Source of the DNA: an uncultured Acetatifactor sp.
Lineage (GTDB): Bacteria; Bacillota; Clostridia; Lachnospirales; Lachnospiraceae
NCBI GenBank assembly: GCA_934394815.1
Contig: CAKRRD010000012.1
Location: forward strand, 1 to 60,701
DNA length: 60,701 nucleotides
Direction: 5' to 3'
In this document: positions 32,636 through 41,348 of the stretch, one piece after another
Position numbering within the stretch: the stretch's first letter is position 1
How the letters are laid out: each line of letters starts with the position of its first letter
Position numbers and translations under genes: made by a program
The notes under the pieces: generated by a model
What the model was told of the DNA's origin: nothing
Database searches by the model: none
What the model saw: the letters and a program-made list of their open reading frames with translations, nothing else

Positions 32636-33419
32636 ATGCACATTTCTGCCGATATTCTGTCGGTGTCATTCCCACAAATTTCTTAAACTGCCGCATGAAG
32701 TGTAATTCATTGTCGTAGCCGCAGAAATCCGAAAGGCTGCGGATACTCATATCGCTTCCGGTCAGATAATATTTTGCCAGTTCCAGACGGGCACTTATGA
32801 TGTCCTGCTGGCAGGAACAGGCGAAGAACTGTTTATAAAGATGCTGGAAGTAAGAGAGACTTAGGGCCAGAGAATCCGCCAGAGCCGGGATGCTCCAGTT
32901 ATTCGCCGGATTATTGTAGATCTGTGTCCGGAGTCCGGAGAAGGCAGAATAATACTTCTGGACACTGGAATCACCGAAATCCGTTGCCAGTTCATCCTGC
33001 AAGGCATATAAAAAAATATGCAGAAATGCATCAATGGATTTTTCCCTATGGCAGGAGTGACCATGAAAAATGTCTGACAACATGCGGACATATTCCGACA
33101 GCCTGTGAAAATTATAAGGCTGCAGAATCTGACACACAGGTGGCAGCAAGTCGTGGAGTGCAGTGCGCTCCTGTTCGTCCGGGAAAAAATGGATCCAGTC
33201 ATCGTTATACCCGATGGCATCACAGCCATAGTGAATATAGGTATCCGGCGGAAAACAAATAAGAGAATTGGGAGCAACGATGTGCTTTTTCCCATCCAGA
33301 TAAATCCAGGATTCCTGTTTTATGAGCAGAATAAGGTAGTCAGGAACTCCGTGCTTATGCTCAATATTACAGGGTTTCGGGTGGTGGGAATCATGCCCGC
33401 AGCTGTTGACGTATATCAT
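32619..33419 (-). CDS. AraC-family transcriptional regulator of the GH88 locus
   Basis: A 266-residue regulator with an N-terminal cupin (about 20-110; L-D-G-K-K-H-I-V-A-P-N-S-L-I-C-F-P-P) and a C-terminal double helix-turn-helix (L-A-D-S-L-A-L-S-L-S-Y-F-Q and L-S-D-F-C-G-Y-D-N-E-L-H-F). AGGAGA precedes the ATG by about eight bases. It is divergent from the GH88 operon, with an inverted repeat in the gap, so it probably controls that operon. Confidence 0.9.
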   Translation of the reverse strand: MIYVNSCGHDSHHPKPCNIEHKHGVPDYLILLIKQESWIYLDGKKHIVAPNSLICFPPDTYIHYGCDAIGYNDDWIHFFPDEQERTALHDLLPPVCQILQPYNFHRLSEYVRMLSDIFHGHSCHREKSIDAFLHIFLYALQDELATDFGDSSVQKYYSAFSGLRTQIYNNPANNWSIPALADSLALSLSYFQHLYKQFFACSCQQDIISARLELAKYYLTGSDMSIRSLSDFCGYDNELHFMRQFKKFVGMTPTEYRQKCAFIRKA

Positions 33420-33446
33420 GATAATATCTCCTGTAAAAAGCAGAAT

Positions 33447-33485
33447 ATGTCAGTTATTAGCATTGTAAGATATTGTAACTGTCAT
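33447..33485. promoter_or_regulatory. Candidate operator between the AraC and GH88 genes
   Basis: ATGTCAGTTA (33447-33456) and TAACTGTCAT (33476-33485) are inverted repeats with 9 of 10 positions matching, separated by 19 bases. Two ATTGTAA copies ten bases apart lie between them. The site is close to the AraC-type start, so autoregulation is plausible. The rest of the 220-base gap shows no gene. Confidence 0.45.
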
Positions 33486-33639
33486 GTCAATGGATTACCA
33501 TGAAAGTAAGAAAACGAAGAGGAAACTTACCTGATCGAGAACAACGGCATTGTCCGGCAGAATATCCGGGTCAAGCATAGAGACAGTGTGCAGACAAAAA
33601 TCAAATAAACAACGAGATCAAAAAGAACAGGAGAAAAAC

Positions 33640-34791
33640 ATGGAAAATTATCAGGCATGGGCAGAAGAGGTTTTAGGAAAAGTAAAAGAGAAAATGGCAT
33701 GGGTCAGTGAAAAAAACAAGGACACCATCCCTTACACCACTGATGCGAACGGCAATTATGATGACCGTTCCGCAGAGGAGAAAGAGTGGAATCACGATGA
33801 CGGCTTAAACTGGTGGACCAACGGATTCTGGGGCGGCATTATGTGGCTGCTGTATCAGGACACCAAAGAGGAAAAATATGCGCAGATCGCACGGGTCTCC
33901 GAACAGAAAATGGAGAAATGTTTTGAAAGCTATTTTGGACTGCATCACGATGTGGGATTCATGTTCCTGCCTACGGCAGTTGCAGATTATCGCCTGACCG
34001 GTCATGAGGATTCCAAACGGATCACCATGCATGCAGCAAACCTCTTGGCAGGAAGATTCAATCCGGTGGGAAAGTTCATCCGGGCATGGAATCAGGTGCC
34101 GGGCAGCGACACCAGAGGCTGGGCCATCATTGACTGCATGTTTAATATCTGCCTGCTCTACTGGGCTTCCGAGGAAAGCGGAGATCCCAGATTCCGTCAG
34201 ATCGCCATGATGCATGCAGATACCGTGATGGAGAATTTCATCCGTCCGGATGGTTCGGTATGTCATATCGTGGAATTTGATCCGGAGACCGGTGTTATGG
34301 TAAAAAGCCACGGTGGACAGGGCTATGCGGAAGGCTCTTCCTGGACCAGAGGACAGGGCTGGGCACTGTACGGGTTTGCCAACAGCTATACCCATACCGG
34401 CAAACAGGAATATCTGGATACCGCCAAAAAAGTAGCACACTATTGCATCGCCAACATCCCGGAGAGTGGCATTATCCCCGTGGATTTCCGTCAGCCCACG
34501 CAGCCGGCCTGGGAGGACTCCTGCGGTGCATGTATCATTGCCGGTGGACTCTTAGAGGTAGCAAAGCATGTACCGGAACTGGAGAAGGGGATGTATATCC
34601 GTGCAGCGGTTAAGATCCTGAAGGCTATTGCGGAGACCAGAGCGGATTTCACAAAGGACTGTGATGCCATCGTACAGAACTGCACCGGAGCATATCACGA
34701 CAGCAGACATCATTTTACCATGGTATATGCGGATTATTATTTTATCGAGGCACTGTATAAGCTTACCGAAACCGGTATTTTACTGTGGTAG
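33640..34791 (+). CDS. GH88 unsaturated glucuronyl hydrolase
   Basis: A 383-residue (alpha/alpha)6 enzyme that removes unsaturated (4,5-ene) or related uronic acid from oligosaccharide ends. The two catalytic Asp residues of the family are present as Asp104 (H-H-D-V-G-F) and Asp165 (I-I-D-C-M), 61 apart, as in the characterised Bacillus enzyme. W-T-R-G-Q-G-W is also conserved. No signal peptide, so it acts inside the cell. The start at 33640 follows CAGGAG; an upstream in-frame start at 33550 would add 30 residues of unlikely sequence. First gene of a sugar locus reaching to at least 41.2 kb. Confidence 0.9.
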   Translation: MENYQAWAEEVLGKVKEKMAWVSEKNKDTIPYTTDANGNYDDRSAEEKEWNHDDGLNWWTNGFWGGIMWLLYQDTKEEKYAQIARVSEQKMEKCFESYFGLHHDVGFMFLPTAVADYRLTGHEDSKRITMHAANLLAGRFNPVGKFIRAWNQVPGSDTRGWAIIDCMFNICLLYWASEESGDPRFRQIAMMHADTVMENFIRPDGSVCHIVEFDPETGVMVKSHGGQGYAEGSSWTRGQGWALYGFANSYTHTGKQEYLDTAKKVAHYCIANIPESGIIPVDFRQPTQPAWEDSCGACIIAGGLLEVAKHVPELEKGMYIRAAVKILKAIAETRADFTKDCDAIVQNCTGAYHDSRHHFTMVYADYYFIEALYKLTETGILLW

Positions 34792-34839
34792 CATACGGAA
34801 AAGTGCCGCAGGAGATCTGCGGAGAGGAAGGAGATTCAA

Positions 34840-35721
34840 ATGAAATTAGGTGGAATAGAAGCCGGCGGTACCAAGATGGTATGTGCCATAGGGGACGAGC
34901 AGGGCAATATTTTTGACAGAGCGGTATTTCCCACGGAGACCCCGGAAATCACCGTACCAAAGATGATAGAGTATTTTCGCAACAAGGGTATCGAGGCGCT
35001 GGGCATCGGCTGTTTCGGTCCGGTGGATCTGAATAGAAAATCGGCTACCTACGGATATATCACCAGTACACCGAAGCTGGCATGGAGATTTTACGATTTT
35101 GCGGGAGCCTTCCGGGAGGCATTGCAGATTCCGGTAGGTTTTGATACGGATGTCAACGGAGCCGTGCTGGGAGAGGTACGCTTCGGTGCAGCGAAAGGCT
35201 GTGAAAATGCCCTTTATATCACTATCGGCACCGGCGTAGGTGTAGGCGTGTACATCAACGGAAAGCTGTTGCATGGACTGATGCATCCGGAGGGCGGACA
35301 CATTTTCCTGCAAAAGCATCCGGAGGATACCTACGCAGGCTGCTGTCCCTATCACGGTGCCTGTCTGGAAGGTCTGGCCTCCGGCCCGGCGATTCAGGGC
35401 AGATACGGCAAAAAAGGAGCGGAGCTTTCCGGAAGAGACGATGTCTGGGAACTGGAAAGCTATTACATCGGTCAGGCCGTTGCCGATTACATGATGACCT
35501 ATTCTCCGGAGAAGATCATCCTCTGGGGCGGTGTCATGCATCAGGAGAAGGTCTTTGACATGGTCAGAAAAAATGCGAAGGAGTTCCTGAACGGTTATCT
35601 GCCGGAGGGAAGCCTGCCGAAGGATCTGTCACAGTACATTGTGGCTCCGGCACTGGGAGAGAATCCGGGGATCATCGGGGCGTTGTGCCTGGCACAGGAG
35701 GAAATGGTATGCAGCAGATAG
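34840..35721 (+). CDS. ROK-family sugar kinase (fructokinase-like)
   Basis: A 293-residue ROK kinase that phosphorylates a hexose. Visible features: N-terminal phosphate loop G-G-I-E-A-G-G-T-K, catalytic Asp104 in F-D-T-D-V-N-G-A, G-T-G-V-G-V-G-V, and the zinc cluster H-P-E-D...C-C-P-Y-H-G-A-C. These match the fructokinase branch, which includes the GmuE-type enzymes of glucomannan loci; mannose is a possible substrate. AAGGAG precedes the ATG. Its end overlaps the GH31 start by 13 bases. Confidence 0.9.
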   Translation: MKLGGIEAGGTKMVCAIGDEQGNIFDRAVFPTETPEITVPKMIEYFRNKGIEALGIGCFGPVDLNRKSATYGYITSTPKLAWRFYDFAGAFREALQIPVGFDTDVNGAVLGEVRFGAAKGCENALYITIGTGVGVGVYINGKLLHGLMHPEGGHIFLQKHPEDTYAGCCPYHGACLEGLASGPAIQGRYGKKGAELSGRDDVWELESYYIGQAVADYMMTYSPEKIILWGGVMHQEKVFDMVRKNAKEFLNGYLPEGSLPKDLSQYIVAPALGENPGIIGALCLAQEEMVCSR

Positions 35722-37763
35722 CAAAAGGAATCTGGAAGATCGTATTGGGAGAACCAGAAAACTTCACACCGGAGCATTTCAGACAGTTCCCGGTCAGAAC
35801 AGAAGCCATAGAGCAGATCCCGGTGAGCCGGGAGTGCAGAGTCAGCGAAGAGAAGATCCACTGGAAAAAGACAAAACGGGGGATCACGGTCACCCTTCCC
35901 ATGGAGACGCAGGAAGATATCTACGGCTTTGGACTGCAGCTGCAGGGATTTAACCAGGCGGGCAGAAGGCGCTATATTAAGGTCAATTCCGATCCGGTGG
36001 CGAATACCGGAGAAGGTCATGCGCCGGTACCCTTTTATATTTCCTCCGCAGGATACGGATTGTTTGTAAATACCTTCCGCTATACCACTTTCCTGATGGG
36101 AACCAACAGCGGGCGTGGACAGTCAGCCGGCATGACGGCAGAGAACGAAACCCATGAAGAGTTTTCCGAGGCTGCTATTTATGCGTTAAAGAGAGCAAAA
36201 GAGGAACGGAAAGTTATTATTGATATCCCGGCTGCGGACGGTATAGAGTTGTACCTGTTTGCGGGAGATTTCATGGAAATCGTCCAGAGATATAACCTGT
36301 TCTCCGGCGGTGGCTGTGTGCCTCCCATGTGGGGACTGGGGATGTGGTACCGTATCTATGGCGGCGGAGACGAAAAGGCTCTGGATGAGCTGGCAGAGCA
36401 GTTCCGCAAGGAGGAAATCCCCATGGATGTTCTGGGACTGGAGCCCGGCTGGCATTCCCACAGCTATTCCTGCACCTATAAATGGTCGAACCTGTTCCCC
36501 CATCCGCAGAAAATGATCGATGAAATGACAGAGCAGGGCTATAAGCTGAATCTGTGGGAGCATGTCTATGTGTATCCCAAGGCTCCGTTCTATAAAGAGC
36601 TTGTGCCTTACAGCGGTGATTACGAGGTATGGAACGGACTGGTACCGGATTTCGCTACGAAAGAGGCTTGTCAGCCATTTGAGGACTATCACAGGGATAC
36701 CTTTGTGAAACAGGGCATTGCGGGATTTAAGCTGGATGAATGTGACAACTCCGATTACAATCCCTCCAACTGGGCATTTCCCGATTCCACGGAGTTCCCT
36801 TCCGGCATGGACGGTGAGCAGATGCACATGGCCATCGGCACTCTGTACCAGAACCTGATCTATGGGATCTATCAGCAGGAGAACCGCAGAACCTATTCTC
36901 AGGTGCGTTCTTCCGGGGCCTTAGCAGCACCGTTACCCTTCGTACTGTATTCGGATCTGTATGATCATAAGCAGTTTATCCGTGGTGTGGTAAATGCCGG
37001 ATTTTCGGGACTTTTGTGGTGCCCGGAAGTGAGGGACTGTGCAAATGGAGATGATCTGCTCAGAAGACTGCAGACGGTCGTGTTTTCCGGACATGCACTG
37101 ATCAACAGCTGGCGGATTCCCAGTCCCCCTTGGAAACAGACCGATATCGAGAAAAATCTTGCCGGGGAACCCATGGATACGGCAGATTACTATACGGCGG
37201 AATGCAGAAAACTGTTTGAACTGCGAATGAGTCTGCTGCCCTATTTATACAGCGCTTTCGTGGAATACAGTCATAGCGGCAAGCCTCCCATCCGGGCACT
37301 GGTGCTGGATTATCCGGAGGATAGGGAAGCGCGTATGGTGGATGATGAGTATCTGTTCGGTGAGAGCATGCTGGTCTGTCCTCTGACCTATGAGGATGGC
37401 ACATCCAGAAGCGTGTACCTGCCGGAAGGCAGCTGGTATGATTTCTTTACCGGTGAAAAGTTAACGGGTGGAAAGAGACTGGAAATACAGGCGGAATATA
37501 ACAAGATCCCCGTATTTGTAAAAGAAGGCGCCATCATTCCGCTGGCAAAACCGGTCACTCATGTGGAGAAAGATACCGTGTTCGAGATGACTGCAAAGAC
37601 CTTTGGGGAAGCTGACGGTAGCTTTGCACTGTATGAGGATGATTTCGAGACCTTTGCTTATGAAAAGGATCAGAATCGTATCGTCATAGAAAAACATCCC
37701 GGAGAGGAACTGACGATCCGCTCTGAAAACGGGACGATGAAAAAGTATCGGTTTTGCGAATAG
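35709..37763 (+). CDS. GH31 alpha-glycosidase
   Basis: A 684-residue family 31 enzyme (alpha-glucosidase, alpha-xylosidase or alpha-galactosidase activity). An N-terminal beta-sandwich is followed by the barrel with nucleophile Asp343 in G-F-K-L-D-E-C-D, then R-S-S-G-A, Y-S-D-L-Y-D and G-F-S-G-L-L-W, and two C-terminal beta domains. The acid/base is probably the Asp in Y-S-D-L-Y. It lacks a signal peptide. The ATG at 35709 has GGAGG before it and lies inside the end of the ROK gene. The linkage it cleaves cannot be settled from sequence alone. Confidence 0.88.
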   Translation: MQQIAKGIWKIVLGEPENFTPEHFRQFPVRTEAIEQIPVSRECRVSEEKIHWKKTKRGITVTLPMETQEDIYGFGLQLQGFNQAGRRRYIKVNSDPVANTGEGHAPVPFYISSAGYGLFVNTFRYTTFLMGTNSGRGQSAGMTAENETHEEFSEAAIYALKRAKEERKVIIDIPAADGIELYLFAGDFMEIVQRYNLFSGGGCVPPMWGLGMWYRIYGGGDEKALDELAEQFRKEEIPMDVLGLEPGWHSHSYSCTYKWSNLFPHPQKMIDEMTEQGYKLNLWEHVYVYPKAPFYKELVPYSGDYEVWNGLVPDFATKEACQPFEDYHRDTFVKQGIAGFKLDECDNSDYNPSNWAFPDSTEFPSGMDGEQMHMAIGTLYQNLIYGIYQQENRRTYSQVRSSGALAAPLPFVLYSDLYDHKQFIRGVVNAGFSGLLWCPEVRDCANGDDLLRRLQTVVFSGHALINSWRIPSPPWKQTDIEKNLAGEPMDTADYYTAECRKLFELRMSLLPYLYSAFVEYSHSGKPPIRALVLDYPEDREARMVDDEYLFGESMLVCPLTYEDGTSRSVYLPEGSWYDFFTGEKLTGGKRLEIQAEYNKIPVFVKEGAIIPLAKPVTHVEKDTVFEMTAKTFGEADGSFALYEDDFETFAYEKDQNRIVIEKHPGEELTIRSENGTMKKYRFCE

Positions 37764-37799
37764 ATTTGGAATTATTACGGATTTGTGGGGTAAAAGAAA

Positions 37800-38603
37800 A
37801 TGGAAAATCTGTGTCTGAAGATCATGAATAAAAATATGGAGGCGCTGGCAGTGGCCAGAGGGGAAAATGAGGTGAATCTGGTCTACGCCGGAGAGTATCA
37901 GGAGGGGGATATTATCATCCTGGAGGTGTCCGAAGGCAGTCATTATGCATGGCTGCAATGGGACGATGCCATTGGGAAGTCCATGGTATATCTGACGGGA
38001 AACGTGACCTATCGGATCCCCTTCGGCGACCGCAGGATCAATCTCTCACCAAAAGCGTTTGCCGGGAAGAAGCATCTGTTGTCGGTAAAGCTGGCTAAAG
38101 AATTCGAGATACAGTATTACCGGAATCTGGCAGTAAATGTATGTGACCAGCATGAGATTGAGAACATATATCCCCATGCCACCGCCAATGTGGAGACCAG
38201 AGGCGAAGCCGTGTTCGCGGCGCAGAATGCCATTGACGGATATACCGTAAGCAGCTGCCACGGGGAATGGCCCTACCAGTCCTGGGGCATCAACCGGCAG
38301 GAAGATGCCAGAATCCGGATTGACTTCGGAAGAGAAGTGCTGACGGATGCTATCGTGGTATACCTGAGAACCGATTTCCCCCATGACAACTGGTGGCAGC
38401 AGGTATCCTTCGAATTCTCCGACGGCAGCCGGATGGATGCCGCACTGCAGGGAAAGGAAGGACCACAGGAGATCACCATCGGACGCAAGAAGATCCGCTG
38501 GCTGGAAATGTGTGATATGAAAAAATCCGAAGAGTCATCTCCTTTTCCGGCCCTGACCCAGATTGAAGTCTATGGAACGGAAGTTTCGGACAGGAAGGAG
38601 TAG
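37800..38603 (+). CDS. Discoidin (F5/8 C)-like protein of unknown function
   Basis: A 267-residue protein with no signal peptide. The N-terminal half is beta-rich and unrecognised (Y-A-G-E-Y-Q-E-G-D, and W-L-Q-W-D-D). The C-terminal half (about 120-262) resembles a galactose-binding/discoidin jelly-roll: A-Q-N-A-I-D-G-Y, S-W-G-I-N, I-R-I-D-F-G-R-E-V, and the final T-Q-I-E-V-Y-G. A cytoplasmic carbohydrate-binding-like protein among glycosidases is uncommon; it may be an unclassified enzyme. It starts 36 bases after GH31 with a weak ribosome binding site, and the GH43 gene begins three bases after its stop. Confidence 0.65.
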   Translation: MENLCLKIMNKNMEALAVARGENEVNLVYAGEYQEGDIIILEVSEGSHYAWLQWDDAIGKSMVYLTGNVTYRIPFGDRRINLSPKAFAGKKHLLSVKLAKEFEIQYYRNLAVNVCDQHEIENIYPHATANVETRGEAVFAAQNAIDGYTVSSCHGEWPYQSWGINRQEDARIRIDFGREVLTDAIVVYLRTDFPHDNWWQQVSFEFSDGSRMDAALQGKEGPQEITIGRKKIRWLEMCDMKKSEESSPFPALTQIEVYGTEVSDRKE

Positions 38604-38606
38604 TTT

Positions 38607-39515
38607 ATGTTTGAAAACGGAAAAGTATGGCTGAATGATGCCGGAGTGCCGATTCAGGCCCATGGTGGATGTATCATTCCTCATGGCGGTATGTGGTACT
38701 GGTATGGAGAACATAAAGGGGCCAAGAACTGCCCCGGCACTACGAGAGTGGATGTCATCGGCATCAGCTGCTATTCTTCCAAAGATATGAACAACTGGCA
38801 CTATGAAGGACTGGCACTGGATGTGAAGGACAGCCCGGAAGGCAGTCTCATACAGCCGGAAAATGTCTGCGAGCGTCCGAAGGTCTTATATAATGAAAAG
38901 ACAGGGAAATTTGTCATGTGGATGCATCTGGACACTCCGAACTATACTTATGCGGGAGTAGCGGTAGCTGTAGCAGACCGTCCCATCGGTCCATTTACCG
39001 TGATCCGGGAAATGCAGCCGAACCGGACGGACAGCAGGGATATGACGCTTTTCAGAGATGTGGACGGTACGGCATGGCTGGTGCACAGCTCCGACTGGAA
39101 CAAGACACTGCGACTTTCCCGGCTGACGGAAGATTTTACGGATGTGGACGGATTTTATGCATCCGTTCTGGTGGATCAGATGAGAGAGGCTCCGGCACTC
39201 ATGTACCGGGATGGAAAATATTATATGATCACCTCCGGCTGTACCGGATGGCAGCCCAACAGTGCCTTATATGCCGAGTGCGATCATCTCTGCGGACAGT
39301 GGAGGCTGATCGACAATCCCTGTGAGGGTGATAATTACAGACGCACCTTCGAAGGACAGAGTACTTATATTTTTGAAAAGGACGGGAAGACATATCTGAT
39401 GCTGGATCACTGGAAACCAAAGAAACTTAAAAATTCCGGCTACAGCATTCTTCCTGTGACAGTAGAGAACGGGATATTGACCGTAAAATGGCAGGCAACT
39501 TTCCCGGAACAATAA
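38607..39515 (+). CDS. GH43-like five-bladed propeller glycosidase
   Basis: A 302-residue single-domain enzyme of the GH43/GH117-type propeller group. The N-terminal A-H-G-G-C-I-I-P-H-G-G and W-Y-W-Y-G-E-H are typical of the GH43 branch that includes exo-beta-1,3-galactanases (GH43_24) and relatives. Other candidate active-site parts are E-R-P-K-V and M-R-E-A-P-A-L. No signal peptide. The subfamily is tentative; an arabinogalactan-type substrate would fit the neighbouring GH88 and GH43 genes. Confidence 0.75.
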   Translation: MFENGKVWLNDAGVPIQAHGGCIIPHGGMWYWYGEHKGAKNCPGTTRVDVIGISCYSSKDMNNWHYEGLALDVKDSPEGSLIQPENVCERPKVLYNEKTGKFVMWMHLDTPNYTYAGVAVAVADRPIGPFTVIREMQPNRTDSRDMTLFRDVDGTAWLVHSSDWNKTLRLSRLTEDFTDVDGFYASVLVDQMREAPALMYRDGKYYMITSGCTGWQPNSALYAECDHLCGQWRLIDNPCEGDNYRRTFEGQSTYIFEKDGKTYLMLDHWKPKKLKNSGYSILPVTVENGILTVKWQATFPEQ

Positions 39516-39540
39516 GAAATATAGTAAGCGGAGGGTTATT

Positions 39541-41202
39541 ATGATTCACAATCCGATCTTAAAAGGCTTTCATCCCGATCCGTCCATTGTACGCGTCGGG
39601 GAAGATTATTATATTGCAACTTCTACCTTTGAGTGGTGGCCGGGGATCCGGCTGCACCATTCCACGGATCTGGTACACTGGGAACTGATCGAGTATCCGC
39701 TAAACCGGACTTCTCAACTGGATCTGCGGGGCGTGGGCGCATCCCAGGGAGTCTGGGCACCCTGCCTGACCTATGATAAGGGCATATTTTATCTGCTGTA
39801 TACCGTGGTGACGGCATTCTATTGTAATATGTACGATACGAACAACTATCTGGTGACGGCAACGGATATTCACGGCCCCTGGTCCGAACCCATAGCACTG
39901 AATAATTTCGGCTTTGATCCGTCTCTGTTCCACGATGATGATGGTAGAAAATATATGGTAAGCATGGTAACGGATCACAGAGTGCCGAAAAAATATGTGG
40001 GTCGTCTGGTATTGCAGGAATACGATCCTGTGCAGAAGAAGATGACCGGACCGGTGAAGGATATTTACCGGGCGGATAAAATCTTTCTCGAGGGACCGCA
40101 CATTTTTAAGCGAAACGGATGGTACTATCTGTTCTCGGCGGATACCGGCACGGGAGAACTGCACGGGCAGACCATACAGAGATCCCGGAATATCTGGGGG
40201 CCTTACGAGATGTACAAGGCAGATTTCATGGAGAGAACGGTGGAGAATGAGGCCTATTCCATTCTGACATCCAGGCATCATGAGGACATTCTGTTACAGA
40301 AATCCGGACACTGCGATCTGGTGGAGACACCGGAGGGAGAATGGTACGCCGTGCATCTGTGCGGAAGAGCTTCGGACCGCAGGAATCCGGCGGATGCGGT
40401 AAGGTTTGCCGGAGCAAGACGTTATATGCTGGGACGTGAAACCGCCATACAAAAAATGAAATGGACAGATGACGACTGGCTGGTGATGGCAGATGGCAGT
40501 ACCGAGCCGAAGGAATATGTGGAGGAACCAGAGGGAAACAGCGGCGCAACAAAACAGATGATGGAAGCCGCACAGGAAAGTACCGGCAGAAATGGTCGGG
40601 ATGATTTTGCCGCACCGGTTCTGGATCCCGATTACCAGTCCCTGCGCATCCCCATGACGGAGTATTATCTGTCCCTGACAGAGCGCCCCGGTTATCTGCG
40701 GATGTACGGAAGAAGCGGACTTTCCTCCAAATTTTCCCAGACCCTGATTGCAAAACGGCTGACAGAATACGACATGGATATTTCCACAAAGCTGGAATTT
40801 GAACCGGAGGTATTCAAACAGATGGCGGGACTGATCCTGATGTATGATACGGACAATTATCTGTATCTGCATGTCTCCCGGGATGAGGACTGTGGGAAAT
40901 GCATAGCTTTGTTAAAAGCAGAGAATAAGAAATACGAATATCTGACAGATTATTTGCCCATTTATTCCGGTCTTCCTATTTATCTGAAGGCGGAGATGCA
41001 AAACGGCTATATTACCTTCTCCTATCGTCTGGAAGGCAGCGAATGGCAGGTCATTGCTGAAAATATTGACGGCAGCTTTATGTCTGACGAAGCCTGCACG
41101 GAAGGGTGGTTCACCGGAGCCATGGCGGGAATCTGCTGCCAGGATCTCACGGGATTCGGCAAGTATGCGGATTTTGACTGGTTCGAAATGAAAACAAAAT
41201 AG
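39541..41202 (+). CDS. GH43 beta-xylosidase / alpha-arabinofuranosidase
   Basis: A 553-residue two-domain enzyme. The propeller has the three family acids: base Asp13 (F-H-P-D-P-S-I), pKa modulator Asp126 (G-F-D-P-S-L-F) and acid Glu184 (F-L-E-G-P-H-I-F). The C-terminal 200 residues form the beta-sandwich of intracellular beta-xylosidases (GH43_C2), with A-G-L-I-L-M-Y. No signal peptide, so it works on imported short oligosaccharides. GGAGG lies about eight bases before the ATG. Paired repeats and the next promoter begin directly after its stop. Confidence 0.92.
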   Translation: MIHNPILKGFHPDPSIVRVGEDYYIATSTFEWWPGIRLHHSTDLVHWELIEYPLNRTSQLDLRGVGASQGVWAPCLTYDKGIFYLLYTVVTAFYCNMYDTNNYLVTATDIHGPWSEPIALNNFGFDPSLFHDDDGRKYMVSMVTDHRVPKKYVGRLVLQEYDPVQKKMTGPVKDIYRADKIFLEGPHIFKRNGWYYLFSADTGTGELHGQTIQRSRNIWGPYEMYKADFMERTVENEAYSILTSRHHEDILLQKSGHCDLVETPEGEWYAVHLCGRASDRRNPADAVRFAGARRYMLGRETAIQKMKWTDDDWLVMADGSTEPKEYVEEPEGNSGATKQMMEAAQESTGRNGRDDFAAPVLDPDYQSLRIPMTEYYLSLTERPGYLRMYGRSGLSSKFSQTLIAKRLTEYDMDISTKLEFEPEVFKQMAGLILMYDTDNYLYLHVSRDEDCGKCIALLKAENKKYEYLTDYLPIYSGLPIYLKAEMQNGYITFSYRLEGSEWQVIAENIDGSFMSDEACTEGWFTGAMAGICCQDLTGFGKYADFDWFEMKTK

Positions 41203-41204
41203 AT

Positions 41205-41246
41205 CCTTAAAAAAATGTACTTTGACCTTAAAAAAGTGCATTTTTT
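41205..41246 (+). repeat. Two direct repeats with a 21-bp period (candidate regulator site)
   Basis: CCTTAAAAAAATGTACTTTGA (41205-41225) is followed by CCTTAAAAAAGTGCATTTTTT (41226-41246). The period equals two helical turns, and the second copy ends where the -35 of the promoter at 41261 would lie. This is the expected geometry for an AraC-type activator such as the YesN-like protein encoded at 46481. Confidence 0.6.
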
Positions 41247-41260
41247 TTATATCTGTAAAT

Positions 41261-41269
41261 TGCTATATT
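41261..41269 (+). promoter_or_regulatory. Extended -10 promoter of the second importer operon
   Basis: TGCTATATT, an extended -10 element, about 80 bases before the binding-protein start. The -35 region is only a T run within the direct repeat, consistent with activator dependence. Confidence 0.55.
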
Positions 41270-41348
41270 ACAATTACAACAACGGAAGGCCAACCGGAAA
41301 GTAATACATAAGCACGAAACAATATAGCAAGGAATCAAGGAGGTTACT

